This document shows positions 32,753 to 45,206 of a stretch of DNA of 64,000 nucleotides, one piece after another. Position 1 is the first letter of the stretch; every line of letters begins with the position of its first letter. The notes beneath the pieces are model-generated. The model made no database searches and was not told the DNA's origin. It worked only from the letters and a program-made list of their open reading frames with translations. The translations under genes were made by a program, and so were the position numbers. This DNA is from Symbiodinium microadriaticum (lineage: Eukaryota > Sar > Dinophyceae > Suessiales > Symbiodiniaceae): the NCBI GenBank assembly GCA_001939145.1, contig LSRX01000804.1, forward strand, positions 113,416-177,415, written 5' to 3'.

Positions 32753-35614
32753 CCCCAACGAGTCCTTCAGGAGGAAGTCGGTGCTGCCCATGTACATGAG
32801 GATCAAATCTCTGCATCTACAGAGCAGCTCTCCCTGGCAGGGTGAGTCTCGGGTACTTCGGGTTTGCCAGAACTCAAGGGTTTAGGGATTGGGGCGAAAT
32901 CTACGTTTTAACATGGGGCTCCTTATGATGAATTCCTTATATAAGTTCTCATCAAAAAAAGGCAATTTGAGTGCGATTGGATTTAGGATACAGCCTTGCG
33001 GCATAGAGAAACCAGCTTAGAAACAAGGTTATGTCAGACTGAAACCAGAAATCCATAAACCCAGGCCCAAAATCTAAGACAATCCGACACACCACTCGGA
33101 GCTTCGTAGGTTCCGTAACTTAGTAACGTCTCCCTAAACCCCTAGTCTCCCTAAACCCCTAAGCCCCTAAACCCTATAAAGCTAGAGGCAAAACCCAGCT
33201 CGAAACCCTCGCTCTTAGGGGCGAAGCACAACTCATTCAAGGAGGGCTAAGCTCCAGTCGGACCACAGATTCGGTTGCAATTTGAAGGCGTGCAAAGTTC
33301 AGGGTTTAGGGTTTCAGGCGGGGGGCTTCAGTCTAGAGGTTAGGGCTAAGCCCTCAACATTTAATTTTTTGGGATGATAGGCTCTTCTTGGGGTTCAAAA
33401 GCTCCGGACCTACTTAAACCCTAAACCATGGATCTGAACCTTAACCCTTCAACCCTAAACCTTAAACCCTAAACCCTAAACCCGACAGAACTCCCAAGCC
33501 TTGCACAGCCGGCACTTGGCTCGTTTACATCGCCCTGGGTATGCCACATCAAAAACCGGCTGGGCCTGCAGCTTCATAATCACATGCAACCAGCATGAAC
33601 GTTATTGACAATAACGTAAAACGCAAACATGATAACTTTTAGTAGCTACAGATACGAATTAAAATTACAGCTTTCGTATATTGCAAGAACACCTCTACCC
33701 ACCTTCGGCCAAGTTCTACAGCCATTCGGGGATACCCTGGAAACTGAAAAAGTTATGTCCTAAACCCTGTAAACCCTAAACCCTATGCACTTTGACCAAT
33801 GTCGGATCCAGACCCAGAGCCGAATCCTAAACTCGAATCCAACACACTACAGCCCCAACCGAACCCTTTAAACCACAAAAGCCCTTACTTGTCCAGTATC
33901 CTAAGTAGGTTAACCTTTGGAATTATGTGGGGATTAACTATTGTACCCCCTAAAAAGGTTACCTAGTCCCCTACTAAGAGCCACAAAGCTCCTCGAAGGG
34001 CTCAGAAATCCCAAGCTCTGTCTCCGTTGTCTCTAGGGTTTGGGCTTCTATCTTCACCGTTTTGCAGAGTTCATGGTTTTGGAGTTTCGGGGTTTTGCGT
34101 TCCGCGGTCACGGCTTTAGGGTTGGCGATCTTGGTTCCGGCAGGTGTCAGGATACAGCACGCCCGAACATCCTGGACCCATGACATTGACCTCATGGGTC
34201 ATGGAATGGGTTCGTCATGCGGGCCTGCATGGACCATGGGACAGCCCCGTTGCTGTCGCTCTGGTCGCCCCTGCTCGGCTGGAATCCCTTCAGTTAATCC
34301 CCCACGGCCGCAGCGAAGTAGGCACGGTTCGTAGACATGAGCGTGGCTCCAGCCAGGCTCAACTGAGATCCAGCGCCGTGGATCAGGGTCTTCCTGACGC
34401 GAGGCTTCATATCTGTATCTTGCAGAAGGGCCCCTACATTCCGAATCCCCCAAAACCACAAACCCTGCCCCCCAAAACAGCCTTCAACCTCGAGCCTCCA
34501 AGCATGATTTATACTTCAATCCCAAACGCTAAACCCTATAGAGCCTAAAAAGCCTAAACCTTATAAATCTCAGCTCTTACAGCCTGAACCCCACACCCAA
34601 GATCCTCCAAAACAGGCCTCCCCGTCCCGAGGGACATCGTCCTCATCGACCTCCCAACAGGTCTGGGGATTAGGCAATGACATCAAGACGTATTGAGTTG
34701 TCAATCTAGAGGACAAGCTTGCAAACAGACAGTTGTTTTTCTTATTGCTTAAACGACAAGCGTGTATGGGAATCCTGAAGAACACCAAAGTTCAACTTGT
34801 CAGACCCCTGCTTAGACTGCTAGGGCTCTGGTGGGTATAGACTTCGAGTTTGCCAGGCAAGCCTAAGCAACGATGAGTCACGCATCCATTTTCGGGTGTA
34901 TGGTCTGGGTTCTACATGTGCAATCAGGACAGAAATCTTGGTTCTAGTATGCTTTAAACCCTGCCGCTGACAGTTTCAGCCAGTTTTGCAGACTTGGGCA
35001 ACCTCACACACATCCTCGGCTACGAGCCCTAAAGTGGTAGCTGGTAGCAGGAGCAGAATAGCAGTAGCAGTCGCAATGATGACGATGACATCAAGAAGAT
35101 CTTAGGGTGCGCAGTGAGCGCAGTACCGAGATCGTCGTGGCATCGCCATTGTATCGGGCTCGTGCACATGTGGAAACGATCTATGCACGGGATATGTTGT
35201 GCAACTTCATGACCAGAGCTGATGTACTGACACAAATCTTAAACCCTAAACCCAAAGCACAGGAGCAGGTCACCCTCAAGCTCTGCGGGTCACTCTCAAG
35301 CCCTACATGCCTGAAACCCCGAACCCAAGTCCTGCCAAGCTTTATTTATACTTATAATCCTAACGCCTCAACCCTGAACCCTAAACCCCAAGCTCCAGAG
35401 ATATCACAAAACTCGTATAGATATGTATACCGACATGACAGGACCCTTAAGTATAGGGACCTTTCCAAGTCTGTTCGGATCCCTCCCATGCTAACGTCCT
35501 CTCCCGCGTGGCTCTGCTAAGGTGCAGGACTCAGAGAGTCGAACAGAGTTTTTGATATGTAATTTTCGTAGAATACGCATAGTCAGGAACTCGGAGGAAT
35601 TTTATATTACGTGT

Positions 35615-35616
35615 AT

Positions 35617-35650
<34 letters not shown>

Positions 35651-35714
35651 CGATAGATAGATAGATAGATAGTTAGTTAGTTAGTTAGTCGGTTAGTTAG
35701 TTAGTTAGTTAGTT
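35615..35714. repeat. GATA then GTTA tetranucleotide array
   Basis: About twelve GATA units switching to about ten GTTA units. Confidence 0.95.
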
Positions 35715-35738
35715 CAGGCTTTTACACTAAATGCCAGC

Positions 35739-35783
35739 CAGCATGCCTCTTTGGACGTCTCGGAGACCGTACCAGCTAAAGCT
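35739..35783 (-). CDS. probable exon, 15 codons
   Basis: Phase-0: SFSWYGLRDVQRGML, acceptor TGCAG, GC donor (GCTGGC). Lies just right of a GATA/GTTA microsatellite. Product unknown; same strand as the ABC-F gene. Confidence 0.5.
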
Positions 35784-36232
35784 CTGCACCTCAGTGCTTG
35801 GGTTTAAGGTTGAGGGGGTTTTCGGGTTTCAGCGAGTGTCGAATTAATTAGGGCATCTAGAGTTTAGGGCCAGCAACGCTCCCGCAGATCGCAGATCGTT
35901 CTTCTGCTGAGGGTGTAGGGCTTAGGCTTGGGATTCGGGTCTAGGGCTGATGATGAAGTGTGTAGGGCGTAGTGTTTAGGGTGATTGAAATGACTGGATG
36001 CACAACCCAACGACCGAAAAGCAGCTGAGTTGATGCTGGGAGTGGGCGCCAGACGTGGAGTTGTTGACCAGGGTTCGAAAAGCCCGAGCTTTGGAAGTGG
36101 ACGGCTCAAGTAACAACCTTGCCCTTAAGGGTCCATGTAATGGGGAGGCATGTGGCTCCCCTAAAAACCCTAAACCCTAAACCCCTAAACCCTAAAACCT
36201 AAACCCTAAACCCTAAACTCTATGACGACTAC

Positions 36233-36279
36233 TCTGAGACGAAAGCTGCAAGGAATTCCACGATCCCTGCCTCTGAGGC
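36233..36279 (-). CDS. probable exon, 15 codons
   Basis: ASEAGIVEFLAAFVS, acceptor TTCCACAG before G, donor GTAGTC. CCCTAAA block immediately to its left (36165-36220). Hydrophobic-helical; could be HEAT-like, but this is a guess. Confidence 0.45.
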
Positions 36280-37215
36280 CTGTGGAACCAGAGCTCAGAG
36301 TACGGAGGGTGGTGTGGGTACCCGGATCCTTCCACAATATCCCTTAATTGAGGAATATATACCTTACATTGTAGGAAGGTGCCTAATATGATTTAACGTA
36401 TATGTTCCTTTTTTTACGCGATTTTGGAAGCTCTGCGTATGGGGTTCGAGGGTTTAGCGCGTAATGTAGGGTTTTCGCTGACAGCTTCAGGGTTCGAGGT
36501 TTCAGTTTAACAACCAGCAACAAGCAATACTTGCAAAGCATGAAGCCTGAGGCGGCCTGCAACGTGCAGTCTTTCCTTCGTTTTCTTGAGAAGTGATAGC
36601 GGCCCTTTGTGTCCAAAGCCTTTCCTTCTTTTGGGGGTGTGGGGTTCTCGCTAAACTTCTAAACCCTAAACCCCGGTACCCCTTAACCCCTAAACCCCTA
36701 AACCTAAATCCCTGAGCCCTAAACCCCTAAAAACCCCTTGTAAACCCTATAAACTCCTAATCTGTGATCTCGGTGCCTGGCAGGGCTACAACGTACTTGT
36801 CCTTCAACTCCTGAGCTCCGCTCTCTAAACGCAAGATCCGCCCCTGCACCAGGCCTACAAACAAAAATAGCTCTTTGGGGTGTAGGGTTCAGGGCTTATC
36901 CCACGGATCCGAAGCACCTATATAGTATATTGTAGACATTAGGGTTTCTATAGGAAAGCGTCACTGTTATTGTGGTTTACATTTACCTCAACTTACAAGA
37001 CCTACTTGTTTCGTAGGGCCTTTATAAGTTCAGTCTAAAGGGCATGGCATCCCTCCACCCTGAACCTAAAACCGGGCTTCTACTACTATACTACACTATA
37101 CTAGGCTATACTATAAACTGATATAATATACTATAATATACGGTAATATACTGCAATATACCGTAAAGTACTGTAGCATACTACAATCTATACTGTAATA
37201 TACTGTAATATACAC

Positions 37216-37424
37216 AAGTCGGTGGCGGTTGGCATTGTTGCGGACATGGTGACAAGTCTCGTGGTGGTAGCAATGTCCGCGCTCTGACGTGTAGTAAACT
37301 GCTGTCGGTGGCGCCGAGGCGGCGCGTGCTCTCACAAGCTCACGCTCAAGTATCTGGGCTTGGGGTTCAGCTGAGCCCTTTGGCATCTGCGGTGGAGTTT
37401 GGGACATCAAAGAGATGCTAGGGG
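37216..37424 (-). CDS. exon with YHxxxC-type motif, 69 codons
   Basis: One of the longest convincing exons. It reads Pro/Ser-rich at first (SLMSQTPPQMPKGSAEPQAQ), then helical (ILERELVRARAA), then VYYTSERGHCYHHETCHH. The last part fits the short motif VY.T..G..YH...C found at the ends of some bacterial proteins (for example ComEC-like) and which I believe also occurs in dinoflagellate proteins. The acceptor tract is a CCCTAAA-like run ending in GCAG; donor GTGTAT. Function unknown. Confidence 0.65.
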
Positions 37425-37644
37425 CTGCTAGGGTTGAGGGTTTAGGATGATTGGCTTTCAATCTTACAGTCAGCGATAGTCCTAAACCCCAAAACCCCCC
37501 AACCCTACACCGTAAACCCTAAACCCTAAACCCCTAAGTTGGGTTGGGAACTTTTGAAACAGGCAGCGGCCCCGAACCCTTCCTGGCACTCGGCAGGCGA
37601 GAAGGTCGTAATCAGCCGTTGGAGGCGGCGGATAAAATCAGTGA

Positions 37645-37795
37645 GGAAGCAGTAGAAGCAGCAGTAGAAGCAGCAGCAGCAGTAAGCATCGTCGTCGTCG
37701 TAGTAGTAGTAGCAGCAGCAGCAGCAATAGCAGCAGTAGTCATAGTCGCAAAAGTTGTCGTCGCGGTTATGCTATGTGCGGGCGAGCAGCAGCAG
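37645..37795. repeat. GCA/GTA trinucleotide array
   Basis: Interrupted AGCAGT units; the plus frame over it (poly-Ala/Val) is probably not coding. Confidence 0.85.
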
Positions 37796-38539
37796 TGGCG
37801 AAAATCATCATGCTGGGTGTGGCGGCGGTGGGGAGTAGACTGCCGCCTAAACCCTAAACTCCTGAGTACCGCACCCCAGAGGGCCGACCCTCAAAAGGCG
37901 CGATCCAAACCGCGTCCAACCTCACACCAGCCTAACGTGCTTCGCCGGTAAGGAGATTAAAGTTAAAGTTGCAGATTACGACTAAACTATAAGAACCCAA
38001 GAAGCTTAGCCAAACGGCTCCCGGGACGTCCAACCCAAACAGGCAGGGGTACAGTGTTTCTAGGAACTCCTTCACTCCACGCCTGGCAATGCTGCAAATC
38101 GAACACCAAACCCGAAGGCCTAAACCCTACAACCCTAAACCCTAAGCCCTAAACCCTAAACACCTAAACTCCAAACCCTAAACCCTAAACCCTAAAGCCT
38201 AAACCCCTAAACCCGTAAACCCCAAGCCCTAAGCCCTGAACCCTACAGCTGCCTGCGCCTTCAAGATGACACCCAAGTGCAGAAGCCTCAGCCGACCAGG
38301 CGTAGGCTGTGAGCCCCCTCAGTTCGGCTTCCTGTAGCGGTTTAGATATCCCAAAGGGTCCCATGTACTGTTTTGAATTCCAAATATAGAACCCTACAGT
38401 CTGTTGGCAGAGTCAATGGTTTAGGGTATAGGCCTCCTCTTTGCTTCAAACAAACAAGAGCTCAAAAATGGAACTGGAAATGAGCCCCGAAGGGGTTGTA
38501 AACAAGCCCCGAAGGGGTTGGAGTTTGCCTAAATCTGTA

Positions 38540-38720
38540 AGCCCTGAACCCCTAAACCCGTAAATCCAAACCCTAAACCCTAAACCTTTAGCCCTAAACC
38601 TCTAAATCTAAACCCTCAACCCTAAACTAAAACCCTAAACCCTTAAACCCTCAACCTTTAACCCTAAACCTCTAAATCTAAACCCTAAACCTTTAAACCC
38701 TCAACCTTTAGCCCTAAACC
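38540..38720. repeat. CCCTAAA block
   Basis: C-rich heptamers with CTCTAAATCTAAACC variants, left of exon candidate 38752-38791. Confidence 0.85.
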
Positions 38721-38751
38721 GGCCCAGGTGCCAGAATCGGAAGATTGCAGC

Positions 38752-38791
38752 CAGGTCGCAGCTCGTCTTCTGCCTCCCCCGGCGACTGCGC
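38752..38791 (-). CDS. probable exon between opposed heptamer blocks
   Basis: AQSPGEAEDELRP, acceptor CTGCAG before G, GC donor (GCTGCA). Flanked by CCCTAAA (38540-38720) and TTTAGGG (38825-38995) blocks. Confidence 0.55.
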
Positions 38792-38824
38792 CTGCAGCAT
38801 TCAATCACTCTAGGAACTTAGCAT

Positions 38825-38995
38825 TTGGGGTTTAGGATCCTAGGATTTAGGGTTCCGGAACTTAGGATTTAGGGTTTAGGGTTTAGGAACTTAGGATTTA
38901 GGGTTTAGGAACTTAGGATTTAGGATTTAGGAACTTAGGATTTAGGGTTTAGGAACTTAGGATTTAGGGTTTAGGAACTTAGGGTTTAGGATTTA
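38825..38995. repeat. 21-22 bp tandem repeat of heptamer origin
   Basis: Unit GGAACTTAGGATTTAGGGTT repeated about seven times; a heptamer block that has taken on a longer period. Confidence 0.88.
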
Positions 38996-39027
38996 CCTGG
39001 ACCCTTAAGAACCTGCCTTTGTTCGGG

Positions 39028-40592
39028 CTCCATATATATATATATATATACAGGTCCTTCAAATGTAGGTTCTTTGGGGTCTCGGTAGGGTTATATATAT
39101 ATATATATACCCGTTCCGATCACGGTGCAACTTTAGATCAAAACGAGAGTTCGGGTCTATGTTTGCTGTGGGTTTCGGCTAAGGGTCTAAGGGCTTAGGG
39201 CATCGGGGGTCGAAATATATATATATATATTTTAGGGCTTAGGGCTTCTGGGGCTTAATGTTACAATAGGGTTTACGGGTAGAGGGCATGATTGATGATG
39301 TACGCCAATGCCACCCATTTGGCTCTTTTCTGAATGGACAAGAGTGCCTCAGCGATGACGGTGACGGCAGAGTTCACCAAATACCTCCAATGGCAATCCA
39401 AGGTGGGCAAAGAGCACGCAAAAGTGCCAAAAGAACAGCTGTACAGAAATCGTTCACACTCGTTTAAACAGTCGCATTGGCGATAGATCTACTGAATCAT
39501 TCTGCTAAGAGCGCTCGCTATATATATATATATATTTCTGACCAGGATAGCGACAGAACCCGAAACATTACGACGACGTTCAGACATGGCATGGAGAAGC
39601 CGAACGACCCTCTCAAGTCCTGCATGTAGTGACAGTACATGTGGTGAGGCCCATGGAGGGTGATCCACCTGTGGCCATGTCGAAAAGTTTACTGGAAAGC
39701 TCCGGGGTGCGTGTAAGTAGGGTCAACAATTTCGTATATACATTGGAAAGATGCAGGGAACCTGTAGCAGAATGGAGGTACGTACGTGTGTATGTGTGTA
39801 TATATATGTATATATATACAATGCACTTAGTGTGCATAATAGAAGTGCCTGTGCTCACAGCCCAAAAGATTGGCAATCCTGCATGATATATATATATATA
39901 TGTATGTATGTATATATTTGTATATGTGTATATGTATGTATATGTGGGTATATGTACACGCATACTCTAAGCATAACTTTAGGCCGTAGACCGTAGACCC
40001 TGCACCCAGTAAACCCGCCCGATGTATATATATATATATATGCATCGTCGAGGTCCGGAACACCGAACTTGACCCAAGCCGCCTGGCAGGACCGCAGGTT
40101 TAGGGTTTAGGGCTGATGCTGTTGATGGACAAGAATCTCCATGTCCTTAGACCCTCTGAACTATTTTGGAGGGGGTGAAGGTAAGCTTTGCAATGCCTGT
40201 AATCTTGAAGACTGAGCCCAAACTCCTGAACTTTCCAACAGAGCAGTCTACCAGTCCTGAAGCTGCGAAGTGCTTCTTACTTTTTTTCCAAAAGAGCCAG
40301 AAATCCTAAGCCATACTCCCCCTAGAAAATAATGACAAGATGATGTAGACATCCTAAAGACGGTCCTTGACCTCAAAGCCCCAACAGACCTGCAGGAAAT
40401 AAAGAGATCCCGGCACCCTAAACCCTAAACCCCAAACAGTGCTTAAATCTCAATATATATATATATATCAAAAACAAAAACAGGAGATGCCAAGGAAAGC
40501 CGTTTGGATGAACATATATATATATATATAAGAGGAACACTATCTCTAAACCCTAAGCCCTAAACCCTGAACCCATATATATATATATATCC
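39028..40592. repeat. cluster of about ten short (TA)n blocks
   Basis: Blocks of 14-20 bp at 39033, 39094, 39214, 39519, 39803, 39886, 40025, 40452, 40514 and 40574, separated by unrelated sequence. Confidence 0.88.
39306..39438 (-). CDS. probable exon, 44 codons
   Basis: Minus frame ending LVNSAVTVIAEALLSIQKRA then KWVAL at a GC donor (GCGTAC); acceptor TACAG. The + strand also has a good frame here (MTVTAEFTKYLQWQSK). I prefer minus because the neighbours are minus. No family recognised. Confidence 0.42.
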
Positions 40593-41539
40593 CAAACAAA
40601 ACAAAGTTGGTAAAATCATGGCCCAACCTTTTAAGGGATATTCTTCTACATAGTTTGGGGGTCCAGGTAGCCCTGAAACCGTGAGGGCCGCTGCTTCGCG
40701 CCTTAAGTGTCGCGCGAACGAGGCGCTCACGCTTCTCCGCCCTGGCCGGAGAGGTCGGGTTTTTTACGCAGACGTGTAGTTTATTTTAGTTTATGTTAGT
40801 TTACTTTTTGTTTAATTGTGTATTTTACGACAACCATGTTTCATAGGTCGAAGGGTTTAGGATTTCGGTTTAAGTTGCCACGGCGAGGTTATACGGGCTT
40901 CGGGATGCTATTTAGTGTGGAAACCTATCATGGTAACTCTTTAGCAAAAGTCCACGGAGAGGTTGCGCTGGAGGAAAACACAGCATCCGGGATGGAAAAT
41001 GCGGGGGCCTTAAAAGAATAGTACGGCTTCTTTTTATAGGGTTCCCTCCACGGGCTCACTGAAACGGGTTCCTATACGGAAACCCTAACCCTAAACCCTA
41101 GACCCTAAACCCTCATTGAAACGAGATCCTATACGGGGTATTGTCATTGTATAGGGGCCTTCACAATCAGAACAATGCTTTCGGGTATATGCAAGTTTAG
41201 GAAGTCTCAGGAACATATTCGTAATCATTCAGGCTTCGGCTTAAACACTTCAAGCAAGCAAAATGCAATACATCATTCAATGCCGGCAATTTACCCCCTG
41301 AACCTACATCGAAAATCCTGAACCACACCCATGGGCCATGACATCTGCAATTCAAAACTCTACCACTTGGCTCTAAAGCATAACAAACCCCGTACCAGGA
41401 AACGGAACGAAATAGTCTGGGGCCTAGGTCGCCAGTACAGGGGTTGGTTATTTGGGGTCTGGGGGTGTTCAATTGTCGCAGCTGAAATTCCCAGGGAACA
41501 TACTCCAATGATTGCGCTACCACCATGCATGAAAGGACT

Positions 41540-41634
41540 TACCCATAGGATCCATAGTAGTTCCTCATTGGGGAATACCTTTTAGGATCCTAAATATAAA
41601 CCACAAAAAGGAACTATCATGGAGCCTACGGGTA
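41540..41634. mobile_element. Family B element
   Basis: Ends TACCCATAGGATCC and complement; close to consensus. Confidence 0.84.
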
Positions 41635-41653
41635 AAACGACAATCAAGAGGAG

Positions 41654-41921
41654 CTGTGAACGCTGTGGCGGGCAATCGGTAGCTTCTTTCATTCTGCGCT
41701 TCTGTCCCGCAGCCACTGGCGGACGCAAACTTCTCCCAGAACCTATGGCGGGGGAGGTCTTCTGAATGTGTTGATCATGCCTTGGCAGTGTTTTGGTCTC
41801 TCTTTGAGCGGGCATAGGGGTCGCAAAAACATAACCAAAGAAGTCTTCGGGGAACTCTTTGCTAGAATGATGAGACGTGTAGAGGAACATCGCCATTAAA
41901 CTCAACTCTTCTACACTATCC
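41654..41921 (-). CDS. probable long exon, unrecognised
   Basis: Starts with G after GGTCAG: DSVEELSLMAMFLYTSHHSS, then KEFPEDFFGYVFATPMPAQR and a basic stretch with GQKRRMKEATD. 3' end uncertain: several AG/GC sites inside. Long, well-formed frame of good composition. Confidence 0.55.
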
Positions 41922-42029
41922 CTGACCCGTGAAGCAAAATTTTCATCTTAAGGTGTCAGTTCAATACAGGCTGGACTAATCAACGGGACCCAGAGGTTAT
42001 CTAAGCCTCATGCAAGACCTCAAAATATC

Positions 42030-42140
42030 TGTAGATATATATATATATACATAGGGGTATACATATAGGGGTGTGTGTGTGTGCGCGTGTGTGTGTGTGT
42101 GTATGTGTGTATATGTGTGACTATGTGTGTGTACAGATAT
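42030..42140. repeat. (TA)n and (TG)n microsatellite
   Basis: ATATATATAT followed by GTGTGTGT with variants. Confidence 0.93.
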
Positions 42141-42822
42141 GTATGTTTCGTGCATTTGCCCAGGGGCCTGGGTTCCTGAAGTACTGCCCATTCACCCCGC
42201 GCGAAACAGACCAGATCGTTGTCAGATACCATCCAGCCACCAATCCTTGGTTGAGGACTCAAGGACCCTATAATTAATCCCTAAACCCTATAATTAATGA
42301 AACCCTAAACCCCCCATATACTTTATAGGTCTTCGACCATGAAAGCCCTGAGCCTTATACTCTATAAACCTTGCAATAAGAACTGAGCATTATACCCTAC
42401 ACCCTACAAGCCCTAAACCCCAACGCCCTAACCCCTAGACCACCCCTAAACCACAAACCCTAAACCCCTGAAGCCACTATACCCTGTAAAACCCTCAACG
42501 CGGGATCCTTGACTCTACACCCGTCCGGCTAAGCCTTGATTGAGTCCCAAACCAGTGACTACTCACACTTTCCAACATCCCTTTATTGATATACCTTAAA
42601 CATTTTTCGGAAATTACTGCTATAATGTATGTCGGGGATTGCTGCTATAATTTATGGTATATTCCTTCATTGCGCGATCTTGGAAGATCTGGTAACTATA
42701 GTCCTGAAGCCTTTCATTCTATGAAGGCTCTGCCTCAACCACCGGAAACCCCACCGTGACAAGGACTTGTATGAGGATGACATAAGAAGGAGCCCTCAAC
42801 AGGTAGGTAGCACCTTTCCCTA

Positions 42823-42924
42823 AGGGTCCATGTGCCCAAATAGTATATGCTTAGGCCTTAATGTAGTCCCTATATGGGTGCTTTAGGGTCAAAGTATGCT
42901 CATATGGATACATGGACCCTTAGG
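42823..42924. mobile_element. Family D element
   Basis: Full copy with outer ends CTAAGGGTCCATGT and ACATGGACCCTTAG, showing that Family D shares the outer end of Family C. Confidence 0.83.
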
Positions 42925-43350
42925 GTTTTATAGCGCCCCGAAAACCGCTTCGATCCTCCCGTCCAAACTCATACGAAGAATGCCGGCTAAGGATGTGAGG
43001 ATGCTTCGGAGCATAGTTGGCCCAAGTTCTTGGAATTGGGGCTTCAGCTTTAGACGTTGTGGAGTTTTAGGATGTAAGGGTTCGGGGTTCAGGGTAAAAT
43101 TAAGGATTCAGGGAGTATACACTTAGTATGTCAGCCGGGGCCAGGCTTGCAGCTATTATAGGCATCGACTTCTGCACCGTGAGGCTCTGCAAAGTACTCT
43201 ATCCTCATAAGCGGAATAGTCTGTCAGGGGAACAGTCTTTCGAGGGAAAGCCAAGGTTGAAGTGAGGCTCGGCTAACACAATATATGCCAATTTCCTTGG
43301 TCCTTGAGTGTTCTGGTTCTTTTTGTTCCCAATCGCAAGGAACTGCTAAC

Positions 43351-43470
43351 CTTCCGCCTTTCTTGGAACAACCCCTTGCTGTCGAGCGTCGTAGCTTGCT
43401 CACTTGGGTCGAATGGATCTGTCTGTGCCCGTGGAGCATCGAAGATCGCATAGTTCGTGAAGAGACACAC
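43351..43470 (-). CDS. probable exon, 40 codons
   Basis: Phase-0: VCLFTNYAIFDAPRAQTDPF then DPSEQATTLDSKGLFQERRK. Acceptor CTGCAG before G, donor GTTAGC. No family recognised. Confidence 0.6.
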
Positions 43471-43552
43471 CTGCAGTGTACGTACTGATGGGACGTGGGG
43501 CCTCATAGGAGCAAAAGCCAACGCCAAACACTGAGACTTAAATGCCATACAC

Positions 43553-43636
43553 TACCCTAACCCTCCAGGTACCTACTATAGAGGGTACTAGAGCCCCGAG
43601 CGCCCCATACAGTAGGTACCTGGAGGGTTAGGGATA
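43553..43636. mobile_element. Family G element
   Basis: Second copy with near-perfect arms. Confidence 0.85.
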
Positions 43637-43795
43637 CCTGGACGCCCAAAGAGCCCCACCACGGACTCTCACCGTCGAATTAATGTCGTGGCCTACAGGC
43701 GTAGAATCCTAAGGCCTAAACCCTGGATCCAAAGTGCCCGAGAACTAACTCCGAGAGGCCAACGACTTGGACATCCAAATCTATTGTTATTGCCC

Positions 43796-43900
43796 TACTG
43801 TTGATGATATAAATCCTGCATTACCTTAAGGACTCTAAACTATGGGAATTATGGTATATTCCTTACTGTGGGTAATGCAGGATTTATATCATCAACCGTA
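43796..43900 (-). mobile_element. Family A element
   Basis: Reverse copy, near-perfect arms; about as close to the consensus as any copy here. Confidence 0.87.
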
Positions 43901-43924
43901 TTTACTTAGATGTCGAGTAGTTAC

Positions 43925-44070
43925 TAGGGGAACTAAGGGGTGAACCATTATATGGGTAGTTCTCTAAATTGGGGTACTTTTTAGGGTCCCTTTTATAAGG
44001 GTGCCGTACCATATCGGGGACCCAAAAAGGGACCCGTTGTTAGAGAGCTACCCGTATAGGTTTGAGAGTC
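43925..44070. mobile_element. Family H inverted-repeat element
   Basis: Arms TATGGGTAGTTCTCTAA and complement outside, TTTTAGGGTCCCTTTT inside. Confidence 0.78.
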
Positions 44071-44320
44071 TAACAAGGTAGAGGTCTCCTACTCTACTCA
44101 TAGGTATAAGACTGCGAAGTAGACTAGGGCTTTTGGTGGCAGAATCTCTTACTTAGAATGAGGGACCTATGCTGCTTACTGGGCCCTATGGAAGAATACC
44201 GCTATTCGCTGAAGGGACGCCCCTACGTAACCTCGAAGGTCAAAGGCTCAAGTAGATGCTAACCTCAGAAGTTACACACCCTTTCATGACAAAAAAGAAG
44301 CCCCAACAGTCGAAACAGGG

Positions 44321-44709
44321 GTAATCCCTTCCCACTAATATTAAATCCCCCCCTAATATTAAGATTGCCGTCCCCCAAAATTTTAGGGTTTTGGGCCCAC
44401 AATTAAAAGTTAATTAAAAACATTAGGGGGGGCCTAGGATTGTATGAGTTTTACTAGAGGGAAGACTACAGTAGTACTAAACCGAAAGGAAGAGGGCCGT
44501 AGGGTTTAAGGCTCTGGGGCTCAGGGGTCAAGGGCTTAATTAATTAAGGTTTAGGGTTGAAGGCTTTAGAACTTGGGGGTTAAGGGAAGAGGTTTGGCTG
44601 AAAGCCTACCCGGGTGCGTCCAAAACCCCCCTAATATTAAAATGGAACCCCCGAAATCCAATTTTAATATTAGGGGGGGCGTTTTAATATTAGGGGGAAG
44701 GGATTAGGG
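44321..44709. mobile_element. composite foldback element (Family I)
   Basis: Outer arms TAATCCCTTCCCACTAATAT and its complement at the right end; inside, several palindromic pieces around CCCCCCTAATATTAA. The middle holds TTAATTAA and heptamer-like sequence. About 390 bp overall. Confidence 0.7.
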
Positions 44710-45206
44710 ATGTAGTGTTTTGTAACCCCAAGTATAAGAGTTTCCGAGTGTTCAGCATGCTTTGTAACATGACTGGAAGGGTTTGGAGTTCATGTAGGGA
44801 CGATACAGCCTAATTCCGTAGAGACTGGGATGCGTGCTTGATAAGAAGTACAAGGGGGACCTGCGAGAACAGGGAGGGCCGTCTGAGTCTGATATAGTTT
44901 CTGATAACAAACACTACCTGGGGTCCCGGTTTTCAGAAGCGCAAAACGAAAAGTCACAGTAATCGGCACATGAAAGCATTAGATTGGCCGCACACACGCA
45001 CAGGGAGACTACCAGTAGTCTTTGGTGAGCTACGCAACAGCAGCTGCATGCCTCAGAATGGCAGTAACGAACCTGGTCATAAGAGAACAAGACACATACT
45101 GAGCATCGCCCTAAACCTGACACACTTGTCCCATAGAAACTCAAAACCTATCCAGTCGGGTCTGCATATCCCTAAACCCTAACCCCGTTATGCAAGACAA
45201 TAAGAG

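Larger units (their letters stand above)
30632..35738. other. no certain gene; intron or upstream region of ABC-F
   Basis: Repeats, microsatellites and weak exon candidates only: minus KLVSDLLCQIP near 32332-32366, and minus TLIHGAGSQLSLAGATLMST near 34310-34375, whose SLA could match the strand before P-loop 1 but which lacks a clean fit. Confidence 0.45.

Noticed and set aside
34199-34460. Overlapping open frames of 86-134 codons
   Set aside because: All frames on both strands are open here through high GC; none has clean splice sites except a weak minus candidate noted in the region entry.
37544-37951. A 135-codon plus frame
   Set aside because: Its middle is a GCA/GTA trinucleotide array giving poly-Ala/Val, and its 3' part runs into heptamer repeat.
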